Assembly (NCBI GenBank): GCA_934481385.1
Contig: CAKSPD010000004.1
Coordinates: 1-64,000, forward strand
Length of the DNA stretch: 64,000 nt
DNA from: an uncultured Oscillospiraceae bacterium
GTDB lineage: Bacteria > Bacillota > Clostridia > Oscillospirales > Ruminococcaceae
Reading direction: 5' to 3'
Part shown: in pieces, positions 35,583 through 45,098 of the stretch
Numbering within the stretch: the first letter of the stretch is position 1
Layout: each line of letters starts with the position of its first letter
The notes under the pieces: generated by a model
Database searches by the model: none
What the model was told of the DNA's origin: nothing
The model's input: the letters and a program-made list of their open reading frames with translations, nothing else
Position numbers and translations under genes: made by a program

Positions 35583-35975
35583 TTGAAAACAGCGGAATGT
35601 TCAATTTCATTCCTTATGGGATTTTTTATATACAGTATGATTGAAATTATTGACAGGGGATATACTCACTGGACTATGGGACTTACAGGCGGTACAGCAC
35701 TTATGATTCTTTATCTTATAAACAGCAGTTCAGGGATAACTCTTTTAAAAAGCTGTATGATAGGGGCTGTATTTATTACGGCTACTGAATTTCTGGTGGG
35801 AGTGGTTGTAAATATGGTTTTTAAATGGAATGTATGGGATTATTCAGAAGTTCCGTTTAATGTTATGGGACAGATATGCCTGCCGTTTACAGTTCTGTGG
35901 TTCATACTCTGTATACCTGCATATTTTCTTTGCAGATTTATACGTACTTTTTTAAGGCGTGAATGTTTTTCATAA
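35583..35975 (+). CDS. PF06541-type small membrane protein (putative ABC permease family)
   Basis: 130 residues with four hydrophobic segments. The conserved segment YSEVPFNVMGQICLPFTVLW is characteristic of the family named ABC_trans_CmpB, whose transporter role is not proven. It starts with TTG at 35583, at the right distance from GAGGTGA; no ATG has a site. It is a single gene, divergent from rmuC and convergent with the lipase. The gap 35976-36019 holds no clear terminator. Confidence 0.7.
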   Translation: MKTAECSISFLMGFFIYSMIEIIDRGYTHWTMGLTGGTALMILYLINSSSGITLLKSCMIGAVFITATEFLVGVVVNMVFKWNVWDYSEVPFNVMGQICLPFTVLWFILCIPAYFLCRFIRTFLRRECFS

Positions 35976-36019
35976 ACTATATTATAACATATAATTCCGG
36001 TATAATCAACCAAAAAATA

Positions 36020-37351
36020 TTAATAACCCATTTTTTTAAGATTTATGGCAATATTGATATAAAATTCACGAATATCAAAGCCTTTTATATTCTCTCTGAA
36101 AAGGTCAATCATATCTCCATGGGAAATTCCTCTCGGAAACTTGTTTTCAATCAAGGTGAATTTTTTGCCATGTTTTGCGGATTCAACCCATACAAGACCA
36201 TCATTTCTGCCGTTGCATTTCTGTATGAGAAGATACCCGATATTAAGCGGTATTCCGGCTGAAAAGAAATTTTTCATTTCAGACATATAGCTCTGATAAT
36301 ATATATCAGGGGAATCCTCAAGAGCTTCATCAAGCTTTTTGCAGGAAGATGCACGAAGGTCAAGGATTCCTGAAAGAAAATCAGGTGAATTATCTCCGAG
36401 TGCTGAAAATACTCTGTTATATTTTCTTGCAATTAAATCAACGGCTTTTTCAGGAAATATATTCAGCAGATTATCAACAAAATCACACCCCTTATGAGGT
36501 GTATTTATAGTAGTGAGAGATGCAACATATTTATCCATTCCGAGTCTGCTTATTGCATATCTTGAATCAAGACCGCCTTTTGAATGTGCAATGATATTTA
36601 CTTTTTCAGCACCTGATTCTTTTATTACTTCAAGTATGCGGTTTTTAAGTTCCTCTGCACTCTCTGCAACTGATTTTGCAGACTGCTGATTTCCGTAATA
36701 AATTTCTGCACCGTTTGCCATAAGAGCTTTCGAAACTCGTCCCCAGTAATTAAAATACTGCCAGTCACGAAAAAATATTCCATGAACCATAAGTATAGGA
36801 TATTTTGTGTGGCATACTGAATTTTCTGCACGTTCTTTTTCGAGGTCAAGACGTGCTGTTTCAAATCTGAATTCACGTTTCCCTGTTTTGTAGAACTGAT
36901 AGAATATAATTATATTTATAACAGGTATATACCACATCAGAATAAGCAGTATATACCATATGAATTTTACCTGTTTTGAGCTTACCGCAGTTTTTAAAAT
37001 TCCGTTGAATGTCATAATCAGAATAAATATTCCTGCAAGCAAGGAATTTATAATTATAGACAGAACTGAAAAATTTATTTTGTTACACAATATTACTGTC
37101 AGAATTATTTCAGCAAAAGCTGAATATCCTGAAAGCATTATAAGATTACAGCCATGATTCAGTTTACACAGCTTTTTGGAATCCTGTTTGATTTTCGGTG
37201 ATTTAATATTTATTATAAGATATAGGATAAATGATACTGAAACTGATGAAATCTTCAGAAGTAAATTTATTTTATCGGCGGAACATATAAAAACTGAATT
37301 GGAAAAAATCATTATAAAAACAAATGACAGAATATTTCTTATATATGTCAT
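36020..37351 (-). CDS. Membrane-tethered lipase-like alpha/beta hydrolase
   Basis: 443 residues. Residues 1-165 contain about five hydrophobic segments; the hydrolase follows. PILMVHGIFFRDW is the oxyanion HG region, AHSKGGLDSRY carries the nucleophile Ser in GxSxG form, and TINTPHKGCDF follows the class-I lipase pattern. It may act on lipids or esters at the membrane. GGAGC precedes the ATG. The gene starts 13 bases after a strong same-strand terminator and I see no promoter between, so its expression route is unclear. Confidence 0.78.
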   Translation of the reverse strand: MTYIRNILSFVFIMIFSNSVFICSADKINLLLKISSVSVSFILYLIINIKSPKIKQDSKKLCKLNHGCNLIMLSGYSAFAEIILTVILCNKINFSVLSIIINSLLAGIFILIMTFNGILKTAVSSKQVKFIWYILLILMWYIPVINIIIFYQFYKTGKREFRFETARLDLEKERAENSVCHTKYPILMVHGIFFRDWQYFNYWGRVSKALMANGAEIYYGNQQSAKSVAESAEELKNRILEVIKESGAEKVNIIAHSKGGLDSRYAISRLGMDKYVASLTTINTPHKGCDFVDNLLNIFPEKAVDLIARKYNRVFSALGDNSPDFLSGILDLRASSCKKLDEALEDSPDIYYQSYMSEMKNFFSAGIPLNIGYLLIQKCNGRNDGLVWVESAKHGKKFTLIENKFPRGISHGDMIDLFRENIKGFDIREFYINIAINLKKMGY

Positions 37352-37363
37352 AAAAAGCTCCTT

Positions 37364-37398
37364 AAAAAAAGACTGTCCGTTTGAAAATCCGGACAGTC
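37364..37398 (-). terminator. Terminator between the zinc-ribbon gene and the lipase gene
   Basis: GACTGTCCG and CGGACAGTC form a 9-bp stem; on the minus strand seven T follow. A-runs on both sides would let it work in either direction. Confidence 0.88.
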
Positions 37399-37407
37399 GA
37401 AAAAAAA

Positions 37408-37842
37408 TTAATATGTTTTGGTTGAATCAGCGTTAAAGAAGTTGTTACTGCTTTCTGTGTAGTAATCATTTGTTTCAAGTGATGTAAAATCTTCGTCCTC
37501 AGGGTCAGGAAGTCTTGCACCGCATACACCGCAGAACTGGAAGTTATCCTTAACTTCTGAATTGCACTTAGGGCAGATTTTATATCCTCTGATTTCGTTG
37601 AGTTCAAAACGCATTTTCTTTATTCTTCTTCTTCTTGTGTCGATATCTTCGCAGAGAACACGGAAAACGTTAGGGTCTTCGTTAGGGTTCTTATAGTACT
37701 TTTTGCCTATATCTGCAAAGATTTCAACAATTCTTTCTTCCTCATAAAGAATCTTTCTTTTAAGGTTGTTGGCTTCGCTGATGCTTTTGGCTTTATCGTT
37801 AGCCATTTTGCTGACATCATTGAATTTTTCGATAATGCCCAT
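37408..37842 (-). CDS. Coiled-coil protein with C-terminal zinc ribbon
   Basis: 144 residues. Residues 1-88 are highly charged and helical (SKMANDKAKSISEANNLKRK), probably a coiled coil. A zinc ribbon CPKC-x13-CGVC is near residues 94-114, and an acidic Ser/Asn tail ends the protein. It has no signal or transmembrane segment. Similar proteins are common in clostridia and of unknown function. GGGAGTG precedes the ATG, and the gene has its own promoter and terminator. Confidence 0.75.
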   Translation of the reverse strand: MGIIEKFNDVSKMANDKAKSISEANNLKRKILYEEERIVEIFADIGKKYYKNPNEDPNVFRVLCEDIDTRRRRIKKMRFELNEIRGYKICPKCNSEVKDNFQFCGVCGARLPDPEDEDFTSLETNDYYTESSNNFFNADSTKTY

Positions 37843-37891
37843 TAGAAATCACTCCCATGCATAAATTTGAAAAAAATATTTCTTACTTATA

Positions 37892-37919
37892 ATTATACAA
37901 TATTTCATAGAATTGTCAA
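37892..37919 (-). promoter_or_regulatory. Promoter of the zinc-ribbon protein
   Basis: On the minus strand: TTGACA (37919-37914), 16-base spacer, TATAAT (37897-37892). Confidence 0.82.
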
Positions 37920-37949
37920 GTGTTTTCGGAATAATTTACGAAAATTTTT

Positions 37950-39242
37950 TTAGTGGAGTTTACGTTTATCGACAACACGGACAGCCTTTCCTTCACTTCT
38001 TGTGATAGATTTTTCAGGAACAAGGTGAACTCTCGGGCTTATTCCGAGCATAGTTTTGATAGCAGAGGCGAGTTTCTTTTCTTCAGAAGGAATATTTTCT
38101 GACTGTTCAGGTTTCATTTCGATGTTTATATCAAGGGTATCAGTATTGTTTACTCTGTCAACTTCAATCTGATAGTTGAGGGAATAACCCTTGTTTATGA
38201 GAACAGTTTCAATCTGTGAAGGGAATACGTTTACACCTCTGATAATAAGCATATCATCACTTCTTCCCATAGGCTTGCACATTTTTATAAGAGTTCTTCC
38301 GCAGGAGCATTTTTCTCTTGTGAGAACGCATATATCACGGGTTCTGTAACGGAGAAGCGGGAAAGCTTCTTTTGTTATGCTTGTGAATACCAGTTCACCC
38401 TTTTCTCCTTCAGGGAGAACTTCGCCTGTTTCAGGATTGATTATTTCAGGAATGAAATTGTCTTCATTTATGTGCATACCGGACTGTTCTGAACACTCAA
38501 AAGCAACTCCGGGGCCACTTGTTTCAGTAAGACCATATATATCATAAGCCTTTATTCCGAGAAGAGTTTCAATTTCTTGACGCATTTCTTCAGTCCACGG
38601 TTCTGCACCGAATATTCCGGCTTTAAGTTTTATATCATCAGGAGTAAGTCCCATTTCGTGAAGTGTTTCGCCGATATATGCAGCATATGAAGGAGTACAG
38701 CAGAGAATTGTTGAACCTAAATCTTTCATAAACTGAATCTGTCTTTCAGTGTTTCCTGATGACATAGGAAGTGTAAGACAGCCTAATTTATGTGAACCGC
38801 CGTTAAGTCCGGAGCCTCCTGTGAAAAGACCATATCCATAGCTAACTTGGCAGACATCGTCTTTAGTTCCTCCTGCTGCGGTTATAGCTCTTGCACAGCA
38901 GTCTTCCCAGAGGTCAATATCATTCTGTGTATAGAATGCAACAACTCTTTTTCCTGTTGTACCGCTTGTTGAATGTATTCTTACACAGTCTGAAAGAGGT
39001 TTTGCAAGAAGTCCGTAAGGATATGCCTCACGCAAATCACTTTTTGTAAGGAACGGCAGTTTATGAAGGTCATCTGTTGATTTTATGTCATCGGGAGTTA
39101 CACCCTTTTTATCCATAAGATTTTTGTAATATGGAACATTTTCATAAACATGTTTTACCTGTGCAACAAGACGTTCGTCCTGTAATTTTTTCATGTCCTC
39201 ATGTGACATACATTCAATTTCTTTGTTCCAGTAATTTTCCAT
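37950..39242 (-). CDS. paaK: Phenylacetate-CoA ligase
   Basis: 430-residue adenylate-forming enzyme. STSGTTGKRVVAFYT is the phosphate-binding loop, YGLTETSGPG the adenine motif and YRTRDI the ribose-contact segment. A short C-terminal domain follows. It activates phenylacetate or other aryl acetates with CoA and ATP, or runs in reverse to make ATP. Downstream of iorA and iorB, a role with aryl-acetyl-CoA from the oxidoreductase is likely. AGGAGG precedes the ATG. Confidence 0.92.
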   Translation of the reverse strand: MENYWNKEIECMSHEDMKKLQDERLVAQVKHVYENVPYYKNLMDKKGVTPDDIKSTDDLHKLPFLTKSDLREAYPYGLLAKPLSDCVRIHSTSGTTGKRVVAFYTQNDIDLWEDCCARAITAAGGTKDDVCQVSYGYGLFTGGSGLNGGSHKLGCLTLPMSSGNTERQIQFMKDLGSTILCCTPSYAAYIGETLHEMGLTPDDIKLKAGIFGAEPWTEEMRQEIETLLGIKAYDIYGLTETSGPGVAFECSEQSGMHINEDNFIPEIINPETGEVLPEGEKGELVFTSITKEAFPLLRYRTRDICVLTREKCSCGRTLIKMCKPMGRSDDMLIIRGVNVFPSQIETVLINKGYSLNYQIEVDRVNNTDTLDINIEMKPEQSENIPSEEKKLASAIKTMLGISPRVHLVPEKSITRSEGKAVRVVDKRKLH

Positions 39243-39289
39243 TGGTAAACAATTCCTCCTGATTTTTGTTTAATATTGTATAAATAAGC

Positions 39290-39865
39290 TTATGCGTTCT
39301 TTACTCCGAGAGCGAAAGCTTTTTTATTGAGTTCAAGGAATTTTGGCGGAACACACTGTTCAAGAGCTTTCTGCCATACTGATTCATCAAATCCCATTTT
39401 TGTTGAAAGAACTCCCATAAGTACAACATTTGATGCCTTTGAAGTTCCAGCCTGTTCAGCGAGTCCGAGAGCATCAACAGATATTATATCAATTCCGAGA
39501 TTTTTAACCTTATCTTCAATATTTTCCGGATAAGTCATATTTCCTGTAATTACAGGCATAGGGTCTATTTTCTGTACTGATGTTATAAGGTGACCGCCTT
39601 TTTTAAGATATGGTATCCATCTTGCAGATTCAAGTTCTTCAAAAGATATGATTATATCAGCCTCACCCTTTTCAATAACAGGTGAATAAACCTTTTCGCC
39701 GTATTTTACATATGTAACAACAGAACCGCCCCTCTGGGACATTCCGTGAACTTCGCTTACTTTTACATCAAAACCCTGATTTAAAAGTACGTTTCCTAAA
39801 ATTCTTGAAGCAAGCAGAGAACCCTGTCCGCCTACTCCGACTATCATAACAGATTTGGTATCCAT
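39290..39865 (-). CDS. iorB: Indolepyruvate ferredoxin oxidoreductase, beta subunit
   Basis: 191 residues of the gamma-type 2-oxoacid oxidoreductase domain. VMIVGVGGQGSLLASRILG is the signature, followed by VSEVHGMSQRGGSVVTYVKYG. It pairs with IorA to oxidise aryl pyruvates to aryl-acetyl-CoA with reduction of ferredoxin. The start is ATG 39865 after AGGAGG; further upstream the frame runs into the preceding gene. It is separated from iorA by one small unknown gene. Confidence 0.92.
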   Translation of the reverse strand: MDTKSVMIVGVGGQGSLLASRILGNVLLNQGFDVKVSEVHGMSQRGGSVVTYVKYGEKVYSPVIEKGEADIIISFEELESARWIPYLKKGGHLITSVQKIDPMPVITGNMTYPENIEDKVKNLGIDIISVDALGLAEQAGTSKASNVVLMGVLSTKMGFDESVWQKALEQCVPPKFLELNKKAFALGVKNA

Positions 39866-39878
39866 AAAATCCTCCTGA

Positions 39879-40265
39879 TTATTTTTTAAATAAGATTTCA
39901 ATATCACCGTCAATAAATCCTGCACCGACAGCGGTTGAATTTTTCAGTTTGTCCGAATATTTTCCGTTTCCGAGATATTCTCTGATAAGACCGCATATAA
40001 ATTCCATACCTCTCTGACGGCCGGCATTTTTTTCATCTGAATGGTCGATGTAGAAAACATTTTCTTCAGATGAATATATTTCGGAACAAGCCCATTCTCC
40101 GCCGTCATTTTCATCAAATCTATCAGAGGCAATGAGCTGTATTCCATAGGTTTCGTCTTCTTCTTCATAAAGATTGAAATTGTAAGCCTTAATATTTTCA
40201 GGCATATCATTTTCAAGCAGTTTGTTCAGCCATTCTGCAAAAGCGTTGTAAATTTCATTTTCCAT
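39879..40265 (-). CDS. Unknown acidic protein inserted between iorA and iorB
   Basis: 128 residues, strongly acidic (NLYEEEDETYG, SDRFDENDGGEWACS), with no signal or membrane segment. I do not recognise a family; the fold could be SMI1-like or of the suppressor-of-fused type, but this is only impression. AAAGGTGA precedes the ATG at 40265. Spacing is 33 bases to iorA upstream and 13 to iorB downstream, so it is made with both subunits. Confidence 0.72.
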   Translation of the reverse strand: MENEIYNAFAEWLNKLLENDMPENIKAYNFNLYEEEDETYGIQLIASDRFDENDGGEWACSEIYSSEENVFYIDHSDEKNAGRQRGMEFICGLIREYLGNGKYSDKLKNSTAVGAGFIDGDIEILFKK

Positions 40266-40298
40266 AAAAATCACCTTTTAAAAAAGTCTGCGATAAAA

Positions 40299-42029
40299 TT
40301 ATATTATAGCATCAAATCTGCACATTTCCTGACAGATTCCGCAACCAACACACTGTGTATGGTCAATAACAGCCTTGTTGTTTTTTATTGAAACAGCAGG
40401 ACAGCCGAGTTTCATACACATCTTACAGCTCCTGCATTTTTCTGAATCAACTTTAAGTGAAGGTTTATGCTTAACATATTTCAGCAATGCACACGGACGG
40501 CGTGATATAATAACAGACGGTTCAGCAACAGCAAGTTCTTCCCTGATTGCCTGTTCAGTTTCAGAAAGACAGTAAGGGTCAACAACTCTTACACGCTTTA
40601 TTCCAAGAGCCTTGCAGAGAGCTTCAAGATTTACGGCAGCGGCAGGGTCGCCTTTAAGATTTTTTCCTGTTGTGGGGTTCTGCTGATGACCTGTCATACC
40701 TGTGATTGAGTTATCAAGAATAATTACTGTTGAATTTGTTGCGTTGTATGCAATATTTACAAGTCCTGTCATACCGCTGTGCATAAATGTTGAATCACCG
40801 ATAACAGCAACGCTTTTCTTTTCAGCCTCAGCTCCTCTTGCTTTGTTAAATCCGTGAAGTGCGGAAACTGATGCACCCATACAGATTGTTGTATCCATAG
40901 CTGAAAGAGGTGCGGACGCTCCGAGAGTATAACAGCCTATATCTCCTGATACTGTAACTTTAAGCTTTGAAAGACAGTAGAAAAGGCCTCTGTGAGGACA
41001 GCCTGCACACATTACAGGAGGTCTTACAGGTACATTTTCCGGAAATTCCATATATTCCGGTTTCTTTCCGAGAATTTTTTCAGAAATAACAGTCTGTGAA
41101 AGTTCACCGCAGAATCCTAAAAGTTCCTTTCCGATTATGTTTGAAACGCCGATTTTACGGCAGTGGGTTTCAATAATATCATCAAGTTCTTCTATAACAT
41201 ATATCTTGCTGTATTTTTCAGCAAAATCCTTGATGAGCTTGACAGGCATAGGATTTATTGTTCCGAGCTTTAGGAATGATGCCTTGTTTCCGAGAGCCTC
41301 TTTTGCATATTCATAAACAGCACCGCTTGCAATTACACCAAATTCGGCGTTTTCTGATATTTCAATACGATTAAGCGGTGAAGTTTCTGCATATTCAGTC
41401 AGCTTGTTAAGACGTTCTTCAACTATTACATGGCGTGGCCTTGCAAAAGCAGGCATCATAACATATTTTGAAGGATTTTTTACATATTCTTTAAGAGGTC
41501 TTTCCTCACGTTCGCAAAGTTCAACAATACTCTGTGAATGTGAAACTCTTGTTGAAAGTCTTACGATAACAGGAGTATCAAATTTTTCAGAGAGTTCAAA
41601 AGCAGTCTTTGCAAATTCCTTGCATTCAGATGAATTTGAAGGTTCAATCATCATAACTTTTGAAGCGATAGCATGATGACGGCTGTCCTGTTCATTCTGT
41701 GATGAGTGCATTCCGGGGTCGTCAGCTACTGCGATTACAAGACCGCCGTTTACTCCTGAATATGAGATAGTATAAAGCGGGTCAGCAGCAACATTCAGAC
41801 CAACGTGTTTCATAGCACTGAAACTTCTTGCACCGGCTATTGATGCACCGATTGCGGTTTCAACAGCAACTTTTTCATTCGGAGCCCATTCGGCATATAC
41901 TTCATCATATTTTGCAACAAATTCAGTTATTTCAGTTGAGGGAGTTCCGGGATAGCTTGATGCTATTTTACAGCCAGCCTCATAAAGACCTCTTGCGAAA
42001 GCTTCGTTTCCGAGCATAAGTTTTTTCAT
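40299..42029 (-). CDS. iorA: Indolepyruvate ferredoxin oxidoreductase, alpha subunit
   Basis: 576 residues. The N-terminal pyrimidine-binding domain opens GNEAFARGLYEAGCKIASSYPGTPSTE. The thiamine-diphosphate domain contains GDSTFMHSGMTGL and DNSITGMTGHQQNP. Two 4Fe-4S motifs (CRSCKMCMKLGCP and CVGCGICQEMC) end the chain. It oxidises indolepyruvate and related aryl pyruvates with CoA and ferredoxin. It starts 21 bases after the HAD gene, so it may belong to the ispD-ispF-HAD transcript; I see no separate promoter. Confidence 0.94.
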   Translation of the reverse strand: MKKLMLGNEAFARGLYEAGCKIASSYPGTPSTEITEFVAKYDEVYAEWAPNEKVAVETAIGASIAGARSFSAMKHVGLNVAADPLYTISYSGVNGGLVIAVADDPGMHSSQNEQDSRHHAIASKVMMIEPSNSSECKEFAKTAFELSEKFDTPVIVRLSTRVSHSQSIVELCEREERPLKEYVKNPSKYVMMPAFARPRHVIVEERLNKLTEYAETSPLNRIEISENAEFGVIASGAVYEYAKEALGNKASFLKLGTINPMPVKLIKDFAEKYSKIYVIEELDDIIETHCRKIGVSNIIGKELLGFCGELSQTVISEKILGKKPEYMEFPENVPVRPPVMCAGCPHRGLFYCLSKLKVTVSGDIGCYTLGASAPLSAMDTTICMGASVSALHGFNKARGAEAEKKSVAVIGDSTFMHSGMTGLVNIAYNATNSTVIILDNSITGMTGHQQNPTTGKNLKGDPAAAVNLEALCKALGIKRVRVVDPYCLSETEQAIREELAVAEPSVIISRRPCALLKYVKHKPSLKVDSEKCRSCKMCMKLGCPAVSIKNNKAVIDHTQCVGCGICQEMCRFDAII

Positions 42030-42050
42030 TTTTTAAAAATCCTTTCTTGT

Positions 42051-42785
42051 TTATATAAATTTTCTGTAATTTTCATAAAGCCATACTGCAACGCCGTCCT
42101 CATCATTGGAGAGCGTTATAAAATCAGCAGTTTCTTTAAGTTCCTTTTTTGCATTTGATACAGCAACACGCACATCGGATTCATTGAACATTGTCAAATC
42201 GTTGAGATTATCTCCAAAGCATACAACTCTTTCAAATCCATAATTTTCACGCAGGAATTTTATTGCATTGGCTTTTGTAGCTTTATCTGAAAATACTTCA
42301 AGAAACCATTTTCCTGTATATGTATCCTCATAGAAAGTATGACTTATATTATCAAGTTCTGATATATCACGTTCAAGCGGAAAAAGAATATTATAATCAG
42401 TGTTAGCAGTAACATAAATCGGATTTGCTATGTTTGTATTTTTTTCATGAACAGTGAGCTTATTATCTTTTATCTCAAAAGCAGTTCCGGTTATATCATG
42501 TTTTTTAAAGAGAGCTGATATTTCAATGGCATTTTCCTGTGAGATAGTATGATATTTCACATACCCTTCAGAATATATAACAACCCCGTTCATAAGGATA
42601 CGTGGAACATTTATATCAAGTCCGCTTGTCATAGGGACGGCAGTTCTTTCGGAACGTGCCGTTGCAATTGTGAAATACAGATTTTCTTTAATCAGTGAAT
42701 TTATAATACATGCAGTTTTTTCTGATATTTTGGCTTTGGAATTTAAAAGAGTTCCGTCTAAATCGGAAATAAAAAGTGTTTTCAT
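42051..42785 (-). CDS. Cof-type HAD phosphatase
   Basis: 244 residues. The nucleophile motif DLDGTLLNS is at residues 8-16, and the C-terminal [10 protein letters not shown] motif binds magnesium. The cap is of the Cof (C2B) type. Such enzymes dephosphorylate sugar phosphates or flavins. It overlaps ispF by four bases and is translationally coupled to it. Confidence 0.88.
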   Translation of the reverse strand: MKTLFISDLDGTLLNSKAKISEKTACIINSLIKENLYFTIATARSERTAVPMTSGLDINVPRILMNGVVIYSEGYVKYHTISQENAIEISALFKKHDITGTAFEIKDNKLTVHEKNTNIANPIYVTANTDYNILFPLERDISELDNISHTFYEDTYTGKWFLEVFSDKATKANAIKFLRENYGFERVVCFGDNLNDLTMFNESDVRVAVSNAKKELKETADFITLSNDEDGVAVWLYENYRKFI

Positions 42786-43258
42786 ATTTTCTCCAGAAGT
42801 GATACAGAGTGAGCAGATATTCCGAGAAGTTCACCTGTAAAGCCGAGTTTTTCCTCAGTGGTGGCTTTTACGCTTATCTGTGATATATCACATTTGCATG
42901 TTTTTGCGATATTTTTACGCATTTCTGTTATATAAGGAGCAAGTTTCGGTTTTTGTGCAATAATGGTTGCATCTATGTTTCCGATTTTATAGCCTTCGTT
43001 TTCCATAACCTGACAGACCTTTTCAAGCAGTTTTATGCTGTCTGCATTTTTATAGCTGTCATCATTGTCAGGGAAAAGATGACCTATATCACCGAGAGCC
43101 AATGCACCTAATATTGAATCCATAACTGCATGTACAAGCACATCTGCATCTGAATGACCGAGAAGTCCTTTTTCATACGGAATATCAACACCGCCTATTA
43201 TAAGCTTTCTGTTTTCTGAAAGCCTGTGAACATCATATCCATGACCTATTCTGTACAT
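42782..43258 (-). CDS. ispF: 2-C-methyl-D-erythritol 2,4-cyclodiphosphate synthase
   Basis: 158 residues of standard length. GHGYDVHRL and [19 protein letters not shown] hold the metal and catalytic residues, and [12 protein letters not shown] is the nucleotide-binding segment. It makes MEcPP in the MEP isoprenoid pathway. It overlaps ispD by 13 bases. Confidence 0.95.
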   Translation of the reverse strand: MYRIGHGYDVHRLSENRKLIIGGVDIPYEKGLLGHSDADVLVHAVMDSILGALALGDIGHLFPDNDDSYKNADSIKLLEKVCQVMENEGYKIGNIDATIIAQKPKLAPYITEMRKNIAKTCKCDISQISVKATTEEKLGFTGELLGISAHSVSLLEKI

Positions 43259-43923
43259 AGTAAAACCTCCGCAATTTTAATATCTTCCGGAGTAGTTATT
43301 TTTATATTTGTATAATCTCCGGCAGTCATATAGACTTTATATCCGATAGCCTCAACAAGCTGACAGTCATCTGTAAAATCAAGACCATGTTCAAGTGCAA
43401 AGTCTATACCTTCAAAATAAATTTTCTTTCTGAATACCTGCGGAGTCTGTGTTATGTAGAGAGAGGGACGATAGGGAGTGTCAACAATAAGACCGTCCGA
43501 TACTACTTTAATTGTATCCTTGACGGCAACTCCGAGGGTGGCACTTCCGAAAACTGAGGCATCTTTTATAACTTTTTCAATGTGTTCAGGCTTTACAAGA
43601 GGTCTTGCACCGTCATGAACAGCGATAAAATCTGTATCTCTTGATACATGCTTTACACCGTTTGAAACGCTTTCCTGTCTTGTTGAACCGCCCTCAACAC
43701 ACATTTTTAATTTTGATATACCAAGCTTTCCGGCTTCTGATTTTATGGCATCGAAATCCTGCGGACGAGAAACAATAATAATTTCCTTTATGGATTCTGT
43801 ATTCTGAAATGCGAGCATAGTATTTCCGATAACAGTTGATTTTCCAAGCGGAAGAAGAATTTTATTTATACCGCCCATTCTTGTGGAATTTCCGGCACAT
43901 ACGATAACTGCTGAAGTATTCAT
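43246..43923 (-). CDS. ispD: 2-C-methyl-D-erythritol 4-phosphate cytidylyltransferase
   Basis: 225 residues. The CTP loop [13 protein letters not shown], then [17 protein letters not shown] and VAVKDTIK are all present. It couples MEP to CTP in the MEP pathway. The ATG at 43923 is preceded by GAAAGGAGC and is preferred to an upstream in-frame start that overlaps the promoter. It is the first gene of the operon with ispF. Confidence 0.95.
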   Translation of the reverse strand: MNTSAVIVCAGNSTRMGGINKILLPLGKSTVIGNTMLAFQNTESIKEIIIVSRPQDFDAIKSEAGKLGISKLKMCVEGGSTRQESVSNGVKHVSRDTDFIAVHDGARPLVKPEHIEKVIKDASVFGSATLGVAVKDTIKVVSDGLIVDTPYRPSLYITQTPQVFRKKIYFEGIDFALEHGLDFTDDCQLVEAIGYKVYMTAGDYTNIKITTPEDIKIAEVLLCTE

Positions 43924-43954
43924 AAAAAAAGCTCCTTTCGGCACTGATAGAGAT

Positions 43955-43983
43955 ATTATATCACTTTTGTTCTTTAAATGCAA
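43955..43983 (-). promoter_or_regulatory. Promoter of the ispD-ispF operon
   Basis: On the minus strand: TTGCAT (43983-43978), 17-base spacer, TATAAT (43960-43955). Confidence 0.78.
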
Positions 43984-44056
43984 ACATTATTTAAAATTAA
44001 AATAATAAATATACATGATATACAATAAACACTGTAAATTTTTGTGTAAATATGCA

Positions 44057-44080
44057 CAGGGCGGAAATATTATCCGCCCT
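44057..44080 (-). terminator. Hairpin overlapping the lysozyme stop codon
   Basis: CAGGGCGG and CCGCCCTG form an 8-bp stem; the TAA stop of the GH25 gene lies in its loop. The following T content is weak, so it may be an inefficient terminator or a 3'-end stabiliser. Confidence 0.55.
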
Positions 44081-45029
44081 GATTTGATGATTCAGCGTAA
44101 TTTTTGAATGCAATATTGAGGTCAACATGTCCCTCTATTCCGGGGACAGAACCGTCTGATGCATACTGCCAAATCTGATAGTCATAACAGTATGTAGGCT
44201 TTTCGATATACTGTGCAAGCCAGAAATCATAGTCTTTAAGGCGTAAAAGGTCAAGCTTTAGAAGTGATGTTCTCAGATTCTGATAAATCATAGGAGTATA
44301 TCCGGCAGATTTTACACGTTCACAAAAAGCTGTACAGCAATCTGCAAGAGTTTCCACATCAACAGAATCAGTTCTTGCAGTATCCTCCATTATGACTTCC
44401 CAGTCAAAAACAACAGGATATGTTATATTATATCCTTTAAGTTCATTTATAGTGAAATCAGCTTCTTCAATGGCTTCTTCCTTTGTTATTGCCTGTGAGA
44501 AGAAATAAACGCCGATTTCTATGCCGTTTTCGGTTGCACCTTTGACATTTTCGTGAAATTTTTCATCAAGGTGAATTTCACCTTCACCATATGTTCTTAC
44601 GCCGGCACGGAGAAAAGCAAATTTTATACCTGATTCGGCAACCTTTTTCCAGTCAATGTCACCCTGATACTGTGAAACATCAATGCCTGTGAGTGAAACA
44701 ATTTCGTTGTTTTCCTTATAGAATGAATAGTTGTTTCTTGTTACGATATTATTCATATCGTACTGACATTTTTTTACATCATCAATAACAGGCAGATACA
44801 TTTCACCTATGACGGAATCAGACATCTTAATTTTTTCGCCGTCAAGCTGATATACGGTTTCTTCCTTTTCAATAACAGGATTTACTCTTGTTTCAAGTGA
44901 ATTGAAAGCAGGTATGACTTTTTCAATACTGCCGTTTCTGAATACTGAAAAATATATTATAACTGCAACAAGCAGAAAAATTATTATAGTCTGAAAAATT
45001 GCAAGAATTTTAAGTGTTTTGTTTTTCAT
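44070..45029 (-). CDS. Membrane-anchored GH25 lysozyme
   Basis: 319 residues. An N-terminal hydrophobic anchor at residues 8-27 is followed by a linker and a GH25 muramidase domain: GIDVSQYQGDIDWKKV with the catalytic Asp, RAGVRTYGEG, GVYFFSQA and FDWEV with the catalytic Glu. It cleaves peptidoglycan outside the membrane. The ATG at 45029 has CGGAGGA in front. An upstream extension to 45095 would include the promoter. The gene behind it encodes another glycoside-hydrolase-like lipoprotein. Confidence 0.9.
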   Translation of the reverse strand: MKNKTLKILAIFQTIIIFLLVAVIIYFSVFRNGSIEKVIPAFNSLETRVNPVIEKEETVYQLDGEKIKMSDSVIGEMYLPVIDDVKKCQYDMNNIVTRNNYSFYKENNEIVSLTGIDVSQYQGDIDWKKVAESGIKFAFLRAGVRTYGEGEIHLDEKFHENVKGATENGIEIGVYFFSQAITKEEAIEEADFTINELKGYNITYPVVFDWEVIMEDTARTDSVDVETLADCCTAFCERVKSAGYTPMIYQNLRTSLLKLDLLRLKDYDFWLAQYIEKPTYCYDYQIWQYASDGSVPGIEGHVDLNIAFKNYAESSNQGG

Positions 45030-45060
45030 GAAATATCCTCCGGAAATTGCTCTTTGTACT

Positions 45061-45089
45061 ATAATAACACAAAATCCGTTAAATGTAAA
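45061..45089 (-). promoter_or_regulatory. Promoter of the GH25 lysozyme
   Basis: On the minus strand: TTTACA (45089-45084), 17-base spacer, TATTAT (45066-45061). Confidence 0.72.
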
Positions 45090-45098
45090 TAGCAAATT

